Of a stretch of 64,000 bases of DNA, positions 47,577-57,152 are shown piece after piece (within the stretch, counting starts at the first letter, position 1; each line of letters begins with the position of its first letter). The position numbers and the translations under genes were made by a program. The stretch is from DASYKT01 sp035995185 (GTDB taxonomy: Bacteria; Acidobacteriota; Blastocatellia; Pyrinomonadales; Pyrinomonadaceae). Under the pieces are notes generated by a model, which made no database searches, had not been told where the DNA came from, and was given only the letters and a program-made list of their open reading frames with translations. The stretch lies in NCBI GenBank assembly GCA_035995185.1, contig DASYKT010000027.1, positions 186,001 to 250,000 of the forward strand, written 5' to 3'.

Positions 47577-48362
47577 CTAATCTTTTTCCGCGCCAATCCT
47601 ATCCGAAGGGGAAGCCTTGGCCGATGAAGCGGCAGGCTTGTTTTCCTGCGGATCGGCACTTTCCTGTTCTTTTGGATCTTTTGAATTTGACGCCTGGGTC
47701 AAGTGAAGCTTTTCCTGAATATTTTCCGAGACAGCGTGAAGTTTTTCCTCTATCTCGTGAATAGTTTCGGGGTTGGCGCTTTCCACTTTTTTCGAAAGCC
47801 AGAATCTTTCCAGCAGGTAAAACCCGACCACGCCGAATACGATGATACCCAGCAGCACAAAACCTATCTGCTGGAAATCGCCGATGATCCCCGTAATGGC
47901 CCCGCCAAAGAAATAACCCGTCGTGCTCAGGATCAGCGCCCAGATCGAGCAGCTCAGAAGATCGGTATAAAGAAAACGCCAAAACGGCATTTTACCGACG
48001 CCCGTGGAAATACACATGGCCGCCCGGATACCGTAAATGTACTTGGAAATGACCAGGGCATAGCCGCCGAATTTTTCCACCAATTTTTCAATACGCGGCT
48101 GCGAACGCTGGTACCACTTGAAGCTTTTGATCGTTTTGGCAAACACGCGGCCGATCAGGTATCCGATCGAGTCGCCGACAACGCCGCCTGCTATTCCCGC
48201 TCCCAGCACTTTGAAAAAACTGCCCGTGCCAAAAAAACCGCTGTTGGCCATGGCGCCCGCCAGAAGCAAAGTAATATCACCTTCGATCATGCACAGGCCG
48301 AAGACGGCAAAAATACCATAGAGGTCAATTATTGCTTGTATTTGTTGAAGCGGATTTTCCAT
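47577..48362 (-). CDS. DedA-family membrane protein
   Basis: A 261-residue polytopic DedA/SNARE-associated (VTT-domain) protein. Typical parts are CMIEGDITLLLAGAMANSG (about 21-39), GGVVGDSIGYLIGR (about 59-72) and SKYIYGIRAAMCISTGVGKMP (about 105-125). Members act as lipid scramblases or transporters and support membrane homeostasis. The C-terminal 60 residues are hydrophilic, rich in Lys, Glu, Ser and Ala, and are predicted to be cytoplasmic and flexible. No operon partner is evident. Confidence 0.92.
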   Translation of the reverse strand: MENPLQQIQAIIDLYGIFAVFGLCMIEGDITLLLAGAMANSGFFGTGSFFKVLGAGIAGGVVGDSIGYLIGRVFAKTIKSFKWYQRSQPRIEKLVEKFGGYALVISKYIYGIRAAMCISTGVGKMPFWRFLYTDLLSCSIWALILSTTGYFFGGAITGIIGDFQQIGFVLLGIIVFGVVGFYLLERFWLSKKVESANPETIHEIEEKLHAVSENIQEKLHLTQASNSKDPKEQESADPQENKPAASSAKASPSDRIGAEKD

Positions 48363-48611
48363 TTATGAAAGCCGAATGAGATAACAGTATGACAGAGTAA
48401 CCATCTGAAGCGATGTAGTCAAAACTATACCAACTGCCAGAACCTGAGATTTCCTAAAATGCATATCATAAATTATAGGACAAAAAGAGTATGAATGACG
48501 GAAATTTTTTGCAAAAGTCCTTATTTGACAGTTCATTGGACTGTGCATAGAATCACTCTAGTTTCCTTTCTGATGTCTCGCATGTGGGCGCGGCCGTCGT
48601 AATTAAAAATA

Positions 48612-49532
48612 ATGACTGGATCAGGCGAAAAAACTGGAACCATGATCGGGGTTGAGCTTTCCGGCGACGTCCTGCGTGGCGTAATTCTTACCGCTGACGG
48701 CACAATAGCCGACAGTATCGAGACCCCCGTTTCCCAAAGCGGAGAACGTCTCACCCAATTAGCAGAATTTATCAACGGGCTTAAACCGCGGGCGCCGGAA
48801 GCCGCCTGTGTCGGGGTGGCCGTGCCGGGCCTGGTAGAAATGAGATCGGGCCGGGTGGCGCTTTCCAGGCATTTGCCTGAGAACGAAAGCCTCAATATGG
48901 CGCAGGAAGTATCACAGGCCACCGGGCTTAAAATAAATCTCGAGAACGACGCCAACGCGGCTGCTTATGCCGAATACAAGTTCGGCGCGGGTCGCGGCGC
49001 GAAAGATATGTTTTACGTCACGCTGGGCAAAGGCGTCGGCGGCGCGCTTATTCTGGACGGCAAATTATGGCACGGAGCATCGGGTTTCGCCGGGGAATTC
49101 GGTTATGTGACCATCAATTCCGAGGGCCTGAGAGTTGAAGACATGGCCTCGGCCGATAATATCGTACGGCGAACCAAAGACAGGCTGCACCAGGACAGCA
49201 CAACATCCCTGCAAAAGATCGCGGAAGAAAATTTAAAATTGGCCGATATCGTCGACGCGGCGAATAATGACGACGATTTTGCCAACATGATGCTCGAACG
49301 CACCGGGATGTTCGTCGGCACGGCTGTCGCCAGCGTGATCAACCTGCTGAATATCGAACGCGTGGTGATGGGCGGCGAAGTGATGGCGGCCGGAACTCCT
49401 GTGATTAAAGGGGTTACCGATAGAGCGAGAGAATTTTCATTTGCGCCCGGCTTTGAAGGCACCAATATCGTGGCCGGGGAATTAGGGAAAAATGCCGCCG
49501 CTATCGGCGCCGCGCTTTTGTCCTGCGCCTAA
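48612..49532 (+). CDS. ROK-family sugar kinase lacking the zinc-binding cysteines
   Basis: A 306-residue ROK (repressor, ORF, kinase) protein without a DNA-binding domain, so a probable glucokinase or related sugar kinase. ENDANAAAYAEYKFG (about 113-127) and LGKGVGGALILDGKLWHGASG fit the family, with the catalytic Asp in the ENDAN motif. After GFAGEFGYV the usual CxCGxxGCxE zinc site is absent; the loop is shorter, ending in LRVEDMASADNIVR. This may mean a changed specificity or metal-free fold. The start could also be the ATG at codon 11 (48642). Confidence 0.85.
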   Translation: MTGSGEKTGTMIGVELSGDVLRGVILTADGTIADSIETPVSQSGERLTQLAEFINGLKPRAPEAACVGVAVPGLVEMRSGRVALSRHLPENESLNMAQEVSQATGLKINLENDANAAAYAEYKFGAGRGAKDMFYVTLGKGVGGALILDGKLWHGASGFAGEFGYVTINSEGLRVEDMASADNIVRRTKDRLHQDSTTSLQKIAEENLKLADIVDAANNDDDFANMMLERTGMFVGTAVASVINLLNIERVVMGGEVMAAGTPVIKGVTDRAREFSFAPGFEGTNIVAGELGKNAAAIGAALLSCA

Positions 49533-49870
49533 GGTGATAAAACCTGATCTGTTTTTATTAGCCACGAATTACACAAATAGCACGAATTAAAAAATTCTAT
49601 ACGTAGGATCTGTGGCTTGATAGGCAAGGTTAAATAAAACTTAATTTCATTGATGAGCAAATCTTATTTTGTGAAAACTTGCACACATACCGGAAAAATT
49701 ATATTTCTTAACCGGAGTAATTGAAAATTCTGTACAGAGTAAGTTATTCTGAACATAGGTCTTATTTTACAAAATTGAATATTCATCTGCTCAGAGTGAT
49801 CTTCTATCTCTCTGTTGAGGGGAAAATGTAGTTTTTCGCAATAAAGCTTATTGTGAAAGTTGAGAAAGCG
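49533..49870 (+). promoter_or_regulatory. Gene-free AT-rich leader upstream of the act/cox operon
   Basis: About 340 bases with no gene, clearly more AT-rich than their surroundings. An imperfect repeat TAGCCACGAATTACACAAAT lies at the left. The rest presumably contains the promoter of the respiratory operon that begins at 49871; no boxes were assigned with confidence. Confidence 0.4.
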
Positions 49871-50530
49871 ATGGCTCAAGTATTTCACCGCAGTGCAAAT
49901 AACATTGCCAAGGCCAGTATCGTGGCCGCTGTTTTGTTAGGCGGAGTTGCTTTTTTTGTGGTTACCCAGATCGCCCGTTCGTCCTATGTAACGGGGCGGT
50001 ATCTGGAAAAGCAGCAGCCCATTCAATTCAGTCATAAACACCACGTCGGCGACGACGGCATAGATTGCCGTTATTGCCACACATCGGTCGAAACCTCGTC
50101 TTCAGCAGGGCTGCCGCCCACCCAAACTTGTATGAACTGTCACAGCCAGATCTGGTCTGACAGCCCTTACCTGGAACCGGTGCGCGCGAGCTTTCGCGAG
50201 AATAAACCCATTGAGTGGGAAAGAGTTCACGACCTTCCGGAATACGTCTATTTCAATCACAGCATTCACGTTAATAAGGGCGTAGGATGCTCGACCTGCC
50301 ACGGCAAGGTCGATGAAATGGCCAGCGTGTTTATGGAAAATACGCTGCAGATGGAGTGGTGTATCTCTTGTCACAAGGACCCGTCGCAGTTTATCCGGCC
50401 CAAGGGCGAGGTTTATAACATGTCCTGGAACGATAGCGATATCGGGCCGAAAGAGCGGGAAGAGCTTAAAGACGAATACAAGATCCGCAGCCGGCAGCAG
50501 CTGACCAGCTGCTCGACCTGTCACAGGTAG
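49871..50530 (+). CDS. actA: Alternative complex III subunit ActA, pentahaem cytochrome c
   Basis: A membrane-anchored multihaem cytochrome c of alternative complex III, the quinol oxidoreductase that replaces cytochrome bc1. One N-terminal transmembrane anchor (about 14-36) precedes five CxxCH haem sites (CRYCH, CMNCH, CSTCH, CISCH, CSTCH), matching the pentahaem subunit of Rhodothermus marinus. ATG 49871 is preferred to the GTG six codons earlier. It heads a run of co-directional genes, with the actB gene 56 bases on. Confidence 0.95.
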   Translation: MAQVFHRSANNIAKASIVAAVLLGGVAFFVVTQIARSSYVTGRYLEKQQPIQFSHKHHVGDDGIDCRYCHTSVETSSSAGLPPTQTCMNCHSQIWSDSPYLEPVRASFRENKPIEWERVHDLPEYVYFNHSIHVNKGVGCSTCHGKVDEMASVFMENTLQMEWCISCHKDPSQFIRPKGEVYNMSWNDSDIGPKEREELKDEYKIRSRQQLTSCSTCHR

Positions 50531-50586
50531 TTTGGTCACCGGTAACTGTTAGTAAATTTGGAGAAGAGTTAAGGAATCAGAAAACG

Positions 50587-53500
50587 ATGGCGACTCAAGA
50601 TAGTCAAAAGAATTTTGCTCTCTTGCGTGAAAGAATTTTAGACCAGCAAGGAAAAGAATACTGGCGCAGCCTGGAAGAATTTGTCGACGCGCCCGAATTC
50701 GAAGAATTCGTTAACCGGGAATTCCCCCAGCACTCGGAAGAATGGAGCGATCCGGTCAGCCGCCGCAGTTTTATCAAGCTGATGGGCGCCTCGCTGGCTT
50801 TGGCCGGCGTCAGCGGCTGCGTCATTCAACCGCCCGAAAAAGCGATTCCTTACGTTACCCAACCCGAAGAATACACACCCGGAAAACCCGATTTTTATGC
50901 CACGGCGATGACGCTGGGCGGTATCGCTACCGGCCTGCTGGTCAGAAGCAATGATTTTCGTCCGACCAAGATCGAAGGAAATCCGCAGCACCCCGGCAGC
51001 CTCGGCGGAACGGATACGCTTGCGCAGGCCGCGATCCTGGGAATGTACGACCCGGACCGCTCGCAGGAAATAACCTACCGCGGCAGCGCGCAAAGCTGGG
51101 AAGCTTTTGTCAAAGCATTCCGCGCGGAGCTCGATAAAGAACGCGGAACGAACGGTGCGGGAATTCGTTTTCTGACCGAAACCGTCACGTCGCCGACGCT
51201 CATCAATCAGTTCAAGCAAATACTTACTGAACTCCCCGGCGCCAAGTGGCATCAATACGAGCCTATCAACAATGACAGCGCGATGGCCGGCGCAAAAATG
51301 GCGCTCGGCGCGCCCGCGAATACCGTTTATAAATTCGATCTGGCGGAAAGAGTTCTTTCGCTCGACGCCGATTTTATGAGCGGATTTAATGTTCGCTACA
51401 TCAAGGATTATTCCGCGCAGCGCCGCACCTCGGAAGAGAAAAAAGAAATGAACCGCCTGTATGCGGTGGGCACGACTCCGAGCATCACGATGGCAAAATC
51501 CGACCATCATCTTTCGCTCAAACCGAGCCTGATGGAAGGTTTTGTCAAAGCGGTTGCCAAGGCATTGGGCGTGGCGGGAGCAGCGTCAGACTATACAGAT
51601 AACGCCAAATGGATCGAGACGATGGCCAAAGACCTGCTCGAACATAAAGGCAAGTCGATCGTGATCGCGGGCGACCAGCAATCGCCGGCCGTACACGCGC
51701 TGGCCCATGCGATGAACGGCGCGCTCGGCAACGTCGGTCAGACCGTAACGTACACCGATCCGCTGCACGCCAATCCTGAGGTGCTGCAGATGGACGGCCT
51801 GCGTGAGCTTGTCAGGGATATCGATGCGGGCGCGGTCAAAATGCTGGTCATCTTTGGCGGCAACCCGATGTATAACACCCCGGCCGACCTGAAACTGACC
51901 GAAGAGAGAATAAAGAAGGTAGACCTTCGCATCCAGCTTAGCCAGTATAAAGACGAAACAACGGACCTCTGCCACTGGCATATTTGCGAAAAACATTTTC
52001 TGGAAATGTGGAGCGACACGCGCGCTTATGACGGCACGGTGACCTTTGTCCAGCCGCTGATCGAACCGCTGTATGGCGGAAAGAGCACGCACGAGATGAT
52101 CCAGCTTTTCGCTAAAGAAAAATTCGATGAGAAAGACGCCGACATTTTAAAGACCGCCTGGAGCACGGCCGGTTCGCCGATCGCCGGTGCGGATTTTGAA
52201 AAATCATGGCGCCGCGCGATCCATGACGGGTTTTTGCCCAACACGGCGCTGCCGGCAAAAACGATGGCGGCGAAAACCGATTTTCTCAGCCAGCCCGCAG
52301 CCCCATCTTCCGGCGGCGGCGAAGTTGAATTTGTGATCCTGCCCGACCCGGGTATTTATGACGGGCGCTATGCCAATAACGGCTGGCTGCAGGAACTGCC
52401 CAACCCGCTTAACAAAGTGACTTGGGAAAACGTGGCGCTGGTCAGCCCGAAAACGGCCCAGCGTTTGGGTCTCAATCAAAACCGTAAATTTAACCCCGGC
52501 ACGGGTGCCGAAGAGGGAACTACCTTTATCGATTCTACCGGCGGTAATCTTTTTTCGGACGCGATGGACGTGACCGTCGGCGGCGAAAAGATCGGCGCTC
52601 CGGTGCCGGCCTGGATCATGCCGGGCCAGCCTGACGATGTCGTAACGATCTATCTCGGTTACGGGCGTTCGCGAGCGGGGAAAGTCGGCAACTCCATTGG
52701 CTACAATGTTTATGACGTTCGCAAGTCGGACGCAATGTGGTTTTCATCGGGCGCTGTCCGAAGGACGGGAAACCAGGTAAGAGTTTCTTCGACCCAGACG
52801 CACTTTAATATGGAAGGCCGCGACATCCTGCGCGTTTTCGATTTTGAAACGTTTGAGAAGAACCCGGCCATAGGCCACCAGCACGACGAATACGACAAAT
52901 CGATGTACCCGCGCTATGAATACAAAGATCACAAGTGGGGAATGACCATCGACCTGAATTCCTGCGTCGGCTGCAACGCCTGCGTGGTCGCCTGCCAATC
53001 GGAAAACAACATTCCGGTCGTGGGCAAAGAGCAGGTCGGGCGCAGCCGTGAAATGCATTGGATCCGCATCGATACTTATTTCGGCGGGCGCGATGCCAAC
53101 GATCCGGAAGGCCCGCACTTCATGCCGATCCTTTGCCAGCAGTGCGAACAGGCGCCGTGCGAACCGGTTTGCCCGGTCCATGCCACTGTCCACAGCGCCG
53201 AAGGGTTGAACGACATGGTCTACAACCGCTGCGTCGGAACGCGTTATTGCTCGAACAACTGCCCGTACAAAGTTCGCCGTTTTAATTTCCTTTTATTCCA
53301 GGACTGGTACACGCCGCAATACAAATTGATGCGCAATCCGGAAGTTACCGTCCGCGGCCGCGGTGTGATGGAAAAATGCACCTACTGTACGCAGAGAATT
53401 TCCGCCGCGCGTATCGAATCTGAGAAGAAGCAGATCCGGATCAAGGACGGCGATATCGTCACGGCCTGTCAGGCGGCCTGCCCGGCGGACGCGATTGTTT

Positions 53501-53718
53501 TCGGCGATATCAACGATGAAACCAGCCAGGTGGCGAAACTCAAAAAAGGTCATCGCAATTACAACGTGCTTAACGAATTGAACACGCAGCCGCGCACCAC
53601 TTACCTGGCCTCGCTGAAAAACCAGAATCACGAGATGCCGGACTACCGCGCGATGACGGTGCCGGCCGCTGAAACAGTAGGCGGGACGCAGAAAGAACCG
53701 GCGGGAGAGAGCCACTAA
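50587..53718 (+). CDS. actB: Alternative complex III subunit ActB, iron-sulfur protein
   Basis: A 1043-residue fusion of a molybdopterin-oxidoreductase-like domain (which in ACIII has no cofactor) with a C-terminal ferredoxin-type domain. The twin-arginine segment RRSFIKLMGASLALAG lies at about residues 57-72, as usual for ActB, and directs export. The cysteine sets for the iron-sulfur clusters, between about 791 and 975, include CVGCNACVVAC, CQQCEQAPCEPVCP, CVGTRYCSNNCPY and CTYCTQR with CQAACP. It passes electrons within the complex, next to ActA and ActC. Confidence 0.97.
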   Translation: MATQDSQKNFALLRERILDQQGKEYWRSLEEFVDAPEFEEFVNREFPQHSEEWSDPVSRRSFIKLMGASLALAGVSGCVIQPPEKAIPYVTQPEEYTPGKPDFYATAMTLGGIATGLLVRSNDFRPTKIEGNPQHPGSLGGTDTLAQAAILGMYDPDRSQEITYRGSAQSWEAFVKAFRAELDKERGTNGAGIRFLTETVTSPTLINQFKQILTELPGAKWHQYEPINNDSAMAGAKMALGAPANTVYKFDLAERVLSLDADFMSGFNVRYIKDYSAQRRTSEEKKEMNRLYAVGTTPSITMAKSDHHLSLKPSLMEGFVKAVAKALGVAGAASDYTDNAKWIETMAKDLLEHKGKSIVIAGDQQSPAVHALAHAMNGALGNVGQTVTYTDPLHANPEVLQMDGLRELVRDIDAGAVKMLVIFGGNPMYNTPADLKLTEERIKKVDLRIQLSQYKDETTDLCHWHICEKHFLEMWSDTRAYDGTVTFVQPLIEPLYGGKSTHEMIQLFAKEKFDEKDADILKTAWSTAGSPIAGADFEKSWRRAIHDGFLPNTALPAKTMAAKTDFLSQPAAPSSGGGEVEFVILPDPGIYDGRYANNGWLQELPNPLNKVTWENVALVSPKTAQRLGLNQNRKFNPGTGAEEGTTFIDSTGGNLFSDAMDVTVGGEKIGAPVPAWIMPGQPDDVVTIYLGYGRSRAGKVGNSIGYNVYDVRKSDAMWFSSGAVRRTGNQVRVSSTQTHFNMEGRDILRVFDFETFEKNPAIGHQHDEYDKSMYPRYEYKDHKWGMTIDLNSCVGCNACVVACQSENNIPVVGKEQVGRSREMHWIRIDTYFGGRDANDPEGPHFMPILCQQCEQAPCEPVCPVHATVHSAEGLNDMVYNRCVGTRYCSNNCPYKVRRFNFLLFQDWYTPQYKLMRNPEVTVRGRGVMEKCTYCTQRISAARIESEKKQIRIKDGDIVTACQAACPADAIVFGDINDETSQVAKLKKGHRNYNVLNELNTQPRTTYLASLKNQNHEMPDYRAMTVPAAETVGGTQKEPAGESH

Positions 53719-53735
53719 AATTTTCAGGATAAACT

Positions 53736-55175
53736 ATGCAGGACGCACAGGAAATCAGAGATAAAATTTATCCGCCGATGGTCGAAGGCGACTATACATT
53801 TGGCGAGATGTCCGACAGTATCGGGGATTGGGCGTTAAGTAAGAAGAAAAAATTCCCGATCGCCTGGTATATCGGTTTTGCGATCTCGTTCATGGTGATG
53901 CAGCTTTTGCTGGTCACGGTCACCTACCTGGTAACGACCGGTATCGGTATCTGGGGAAACAACCAGCCGGTCGGCTGGGCGTTCGACATCATCAATTTCG
54001 TCTGGTGGATCGGCATCGGCCACGCCGGAACGCTGATCTCCGCCATCCTGCTTTTGCTCAATCAAAAATGGCGCACGTCCATTAACCGCTTTGCCGAGGC
54101 CATGACGCTTTTCGCGGTGGCTTGCGCGGGCATGTTTCCACTCTTGCATACGGGCCGCCCGTGGGTCGCTTACTGGCTGCTGCCTTACCCGAACGTGATG
54201 GGTATGTGGCCGCAATTCCGCAGCCCGCTGATGTGGGACGTCTTCGCGGTCTCGACGTATTTGACCGTCTCGCTTTTGTTCTGGTATATCGGATTGATAC
54301 CCGATCTGGCTACCTTACGCGACCGCGCCAAGAACAGATTTTTCAAGGCCGTGTACGGGATCCTGTGTTGGGGCTGGCGCGGTTCGGCGCGGCACTGGCA
54401 TAGGTATGAGATGGCTTATCTCATTCTGGCCGGGCTTTCGACGCCGCTGGTTTTGTCCGTCCACTCGATCGTCAGTTTAGACTTCTCGGTGTCGCAGGTT
54501 CCGGGCTGGCACGCCACCATTTTCCCGCCTTATTTCGTGGCGGGCGCGATCTTTGCAGGATTCGCCATGGTGCTGATCTTATGTATCCCGCTGCGCCACT
54601 GGTTCAACATGAAAGATTTCATTACCCATACCCACCTGATCTACATGGGCAAGGTAATGCTGGCGACAGGGCTGATCGTCGTCTATGGCTATGGAATGGA
54701 AGCTTTCTTCGGGTGGTACAGCGGATCGGAGTCCGAATGGTTCATGATCACGAACCGCATCTGGAACGGGCCCTACTGGCTGTTTTACTGGATGCTGATC
54801 TTTTGTAACTTCCTGAGCATTCAGTTCCTCTGGATGAAGCGTTTCCGTGAGAGCGAGTTTTGGCTTTTTGTCATCTCGGTCATCGTCAGTTTTGGTATGT
54901 GGCTGGAACGTTTCGTTATCATCGTGACCAGTTTGAACCGCGATTTTCTGCCGTCATCCTGGGCGATGTATTCGCCGACGATCTGGGACCTTTCGATGTT
55001 TACCGGAACGGTAGGGTTTTTCTTTACGCTGATATTTTTGTTCGTCCGGTTCTTGCCGGCGATCTCGATCTTCGAAATGCGCACCATGCTGCCGCAGGCC
55101 GAAGTGGCGCATGACGGGCATCATCATCCGCCCGATATCGACGACCTGCCGGAAGGCGCGGAAGAACCGGCTTAG
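53736..55175 (+). CDS. actC: Alternative complex III subunit ActC, NrfD-like quinol-binding membrane protein
   Basis: A 479-residue integral membrane protein with about ten helices, of the NrfD/PsrC fold that binds quinol at the membrane face. Characteristic parts are WGNNQPVGWAFDIINFVWWI, GIGHAGTLISAIL and SVHSIVSLDFSVSQVPGWH. It starts 17 bases after actB. The C-terminal tail (HDGHHHPPDIDDLPE) is His-rich. The next act gene is not adjacent: a glycosyltransferase-like gene is inserted. Confidence 0.95.
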   Translation: MQDAQEIRDKIYPPMVEGDYTFGEMSDSIGDWALSKKKKFPIAWYIGFAISFMVMQLLLVTVTYLVTTGIGIWGNNQPVGWAFDIINFVWWIGIGHAGTLISAILLLLNQKWRTSINRFAEAMTLFAVACAGMFPLLHTGRPWVAYWLLPYPNVMGMWPQFRSPLMWDVFAVSTYLTVSLLFWYIGLIPDLATLRDRAKNRFFKAVYGILCWGWRGSARHWHRYEMAYLILAGLSTPLVLSVHSIVSLDFSVSQVPGWHATIFPPYFVAGAIFAGFAMVLILCIPLRHWFNMKDFITHTHLIYMGKVMLATGLIVVYGYGMEAFFGWYSGSESEWFMITNRIWNGPYWLFYWMLIFCNFLSIQFLWMKRFRESEFWLFVISVIVSFGMWLERFVIIVTSLNRDFLPSSWAMYSPTIWDLSMFTGTVGFFFTLIFLFVRFLPAISIFEMRTMLPQAEVAHDGHHHPPDIDDLPEGAEEPA

Positions 55176-55213
55176 TTTTTTTGTGAAGCGATAATGATTG
55201 GCAGTTATTGACA

Positions 55214-56545
55214 GTGGCTAAATTGGAAAGAAAACATATCCTGCAAATTCTCCTGGTCGTTCTGGCGATCCTCTTAGCCGTGGGCGCGGTGGTCGCGACC
55301 GGAGTAAATAACATCGATTTTGTCGACAGCGACGACTACCTGGCGGCGGCAAAAATGATGGTGGAACAGGGAAGCTATCCCACGGTGGGGATAAAATTGC
55401 CGTTTTTCCGCGCACCCGGATATCCGATGTTCATTGCGCTGATCTGGATGGTCTTTCCGGGTAGCATTATCGCCATCAAAGCGGTCCAGGTCATCTTGCA
55501 CGGAATTACCTGCTGGCTGGTTTTTCGCATCGCGTTCACGATAACCAAAAATGAGTTCCTTTCATTTTTGGGTGGGCTTATTTTCGCGATCAACCCGCTG
55601 CTGCTCTACAACACGGCCGGCATACAAACCGAGGGCCCGCACACATTTTTAATGACCTGGCTGCTGTTTATCCTGGTGCGTTCGATAATGTCGGACGAGG
55701 TCAGGATAAAAGATGCGTTGCTGTCGGGCGTCCTGCTGGGACTGGGCTGTTTGATCAAACCTTCGGCGATCGGTATAGGAGCGGTCCTGGTAGCGGCGTT
55801 TTTCCTGCTTCAGTACCGGAAGAAGGGAATTTTCGCGGCGACCGCGGCCATTCCCATTGCGATGATACTGATGATACTGCCGTGGTCTTTTTACAATTTG
55901 CAGACCAAAGGCGAGTTTATGCTGATCAATGATTCCGCCGGCTTCGCTTTATGGCTGGGAAATCATCCTGATTGGATCCCGATTTTTGAAGGCCGCTTCG
56001 CCACAGCGGAAGAAGCCGCCGCCCATGAAGAAGGCATCGTCACCAAGCGCAAGGAGCAGATAGCGGAGTGGGAAGCCACCGTCGGCTATTCAAGCCTGAC
56101 CTATACGCAGAGAGATAAACTCTGGCGGCAAAAAGCCATTGAGATGATGATGGCCGATCCGGGCGCGACACTGAAATTATTTGCGCTCAAGCTTTACCTT
56201 TTCTGGAAGCCTTTTACCAACCCGTTTTCCTTCTCGTTAGGAAAGACCATCTTGTCGGGGTTGGCGACCGTTCCCATTTATCTTTTCGGTATTCTGGGAA
56301 TATTCAATGTGAGAAAGACCGAAAAAGGCAAGAAAGTAGTTTGGCTGTTTTTAATGCTGGCGGCAGGCGCATCGCTTTTGCACATGCTGATAATCAGCAC
56401 CGTCAGGTACCGGCTTCCTTATATCGATCCGTTCCTGATCGTTTTTGCCGGGATCGGATTTGGCGGTTTGTTATTAAGGTTTGCGTCAAAGATAAAATTC
56501 GCCGGATTTTTAAATAACGATACTAATCTGGCGGCGGGAGTGTGA
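55214..56545 (+). CDS. GT39/PMT-like membrane glycosyltransferase inside the act operon
   Basis: A 444-residue polytopic protein (about ten helices) of the ArnT/PMT-like GT-C type, which uses lipid-linked sugars. The first extracytoplasmic loop has the acidic pair in VDSDDYLAAAKMM (about 37-49), followed by APGYPMFIALIWM and a C-terminal RYRLPYIDPFLIV. It is not a known ACIII subunit and separates actC from actD, with 40 bases before and about 70 after. The start is uncertain (GTG 55214 or TTG 55208). The acceptor is unknown. Confidence 0.82.
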   Translation: MAKLERKHILQILLVVLAILLAVGAVVATGVNNIDFVDSDDYLAAAKMMVEQGSYPTVGIKLPFFRAPGYPMFIALIWMVFPGSIIAIKAVQVILHGITCWLVFRIAFTITKNEFLSFLGGLIFAINPLLLYNTAGIQTEGPHTFLMTWLLFILVRSIMSDEVRIKDALLSGVLLGLGCLIKPSAIGIGAVLVAAFFLLQYRKKGIFAATAAIPIAMILMILPWSFYNLQTKGEFMLINDSAGFALWLGNHPDWIPIFEGRFATAEEAAAHEEGIVTKRKEQIAEWEATVGYSSLTYTQRDKLWRQKAIEMMMADPGATLKLFALKLYLFWKPFTNPFSFSLGKTILSGLATVPIYLFGILGIFNVRKTEKGKKVVWLFLMLAAGASLLHMLIISTVRYRLPYIDPFLIVFAGIGFGGLLLRFASKIKFAGFLNNDTNLAAGV

Positions 56546-56618
56546 GGCTTTGTTTTAATAAAGCCTGGTTTGAAACAGAAATAAGTTTTTCAGGGAATTT
56601 GTCACCTGTAGAATGGTT

Positions 56619-57152
56619 ATGAAGGAAAATCTTTACGGATTATTGGCAGAGTTCAATACCCCGACGGAATTGGTCGAGGCGGCGAGAAAAACGCGCGAAG
56701 CCGGCTATACCAGAACCGACGCATTTTCGCCCTTCCCGATCCACGAGATGGATGAGGCGCTGGGTATTAAACGTTCAATTTTGTCGTTCCTGATATTTGG
56801 CGGCGGATTGTTGGGGTTATTGGGCGGCCTGGGAATGCAGGTTTATCTGATGGGTGTGGAATACCCGCTGAATGTCGGCGGGCGCCCTTATCTGAGCTGG
56901 CCGTCATTTATCCCGATCACGTTCGAGTGCACGATCCTGCTTGCTTCGGCAACGGCGGTTTTCGGAATGCTGTTCCTTAACGGCTTGCCGCAGCCGTATC
57001 ATCCGGTCTTTAACGTGCCGCGTTTTGCCCTTGCTTCGAGAGAGAAATTTTTCCTGGTGATCGAGACCACCGATCCGAATTTTAAGTACGAAGAAACTTC
57101 AGAATTTATGCAGGGCTTACATCCACAGGAGGTTTATGACGTCGATGAATAA
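56619..57152 (+). CDS. actD: Alternative complex III subunit ActD (DUF3341)
   Basis: A 177-residue protein with a soluble N-terminal half (YGLLAEFNTPTELVEAARKT) and two transmembrane helices (about 53-75 and 95-120), matching the DUF3341/ActD family of ACIII. PFPIHEMDEALG is a family signature. ATG 56613 two codons upstream is possible. Its 3' end overlaps actE by 17 bases. Confidence 0.94.
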   Translation: MKENLYGLLAEFNTPTELVEAARKTREAGYTRTDAFSPFPIHEMDEALGIKRSILSFLIFGGGLLGLLGGLGMQVYLMGVEYPLNVGGRPYLSWPSFIPITFECTILLASATAVFGMLFLNGLPQPYHPVFNVPRFALASREKFFLVIETTDPNFKYEETSEFMQGLHPQEVYDVDE

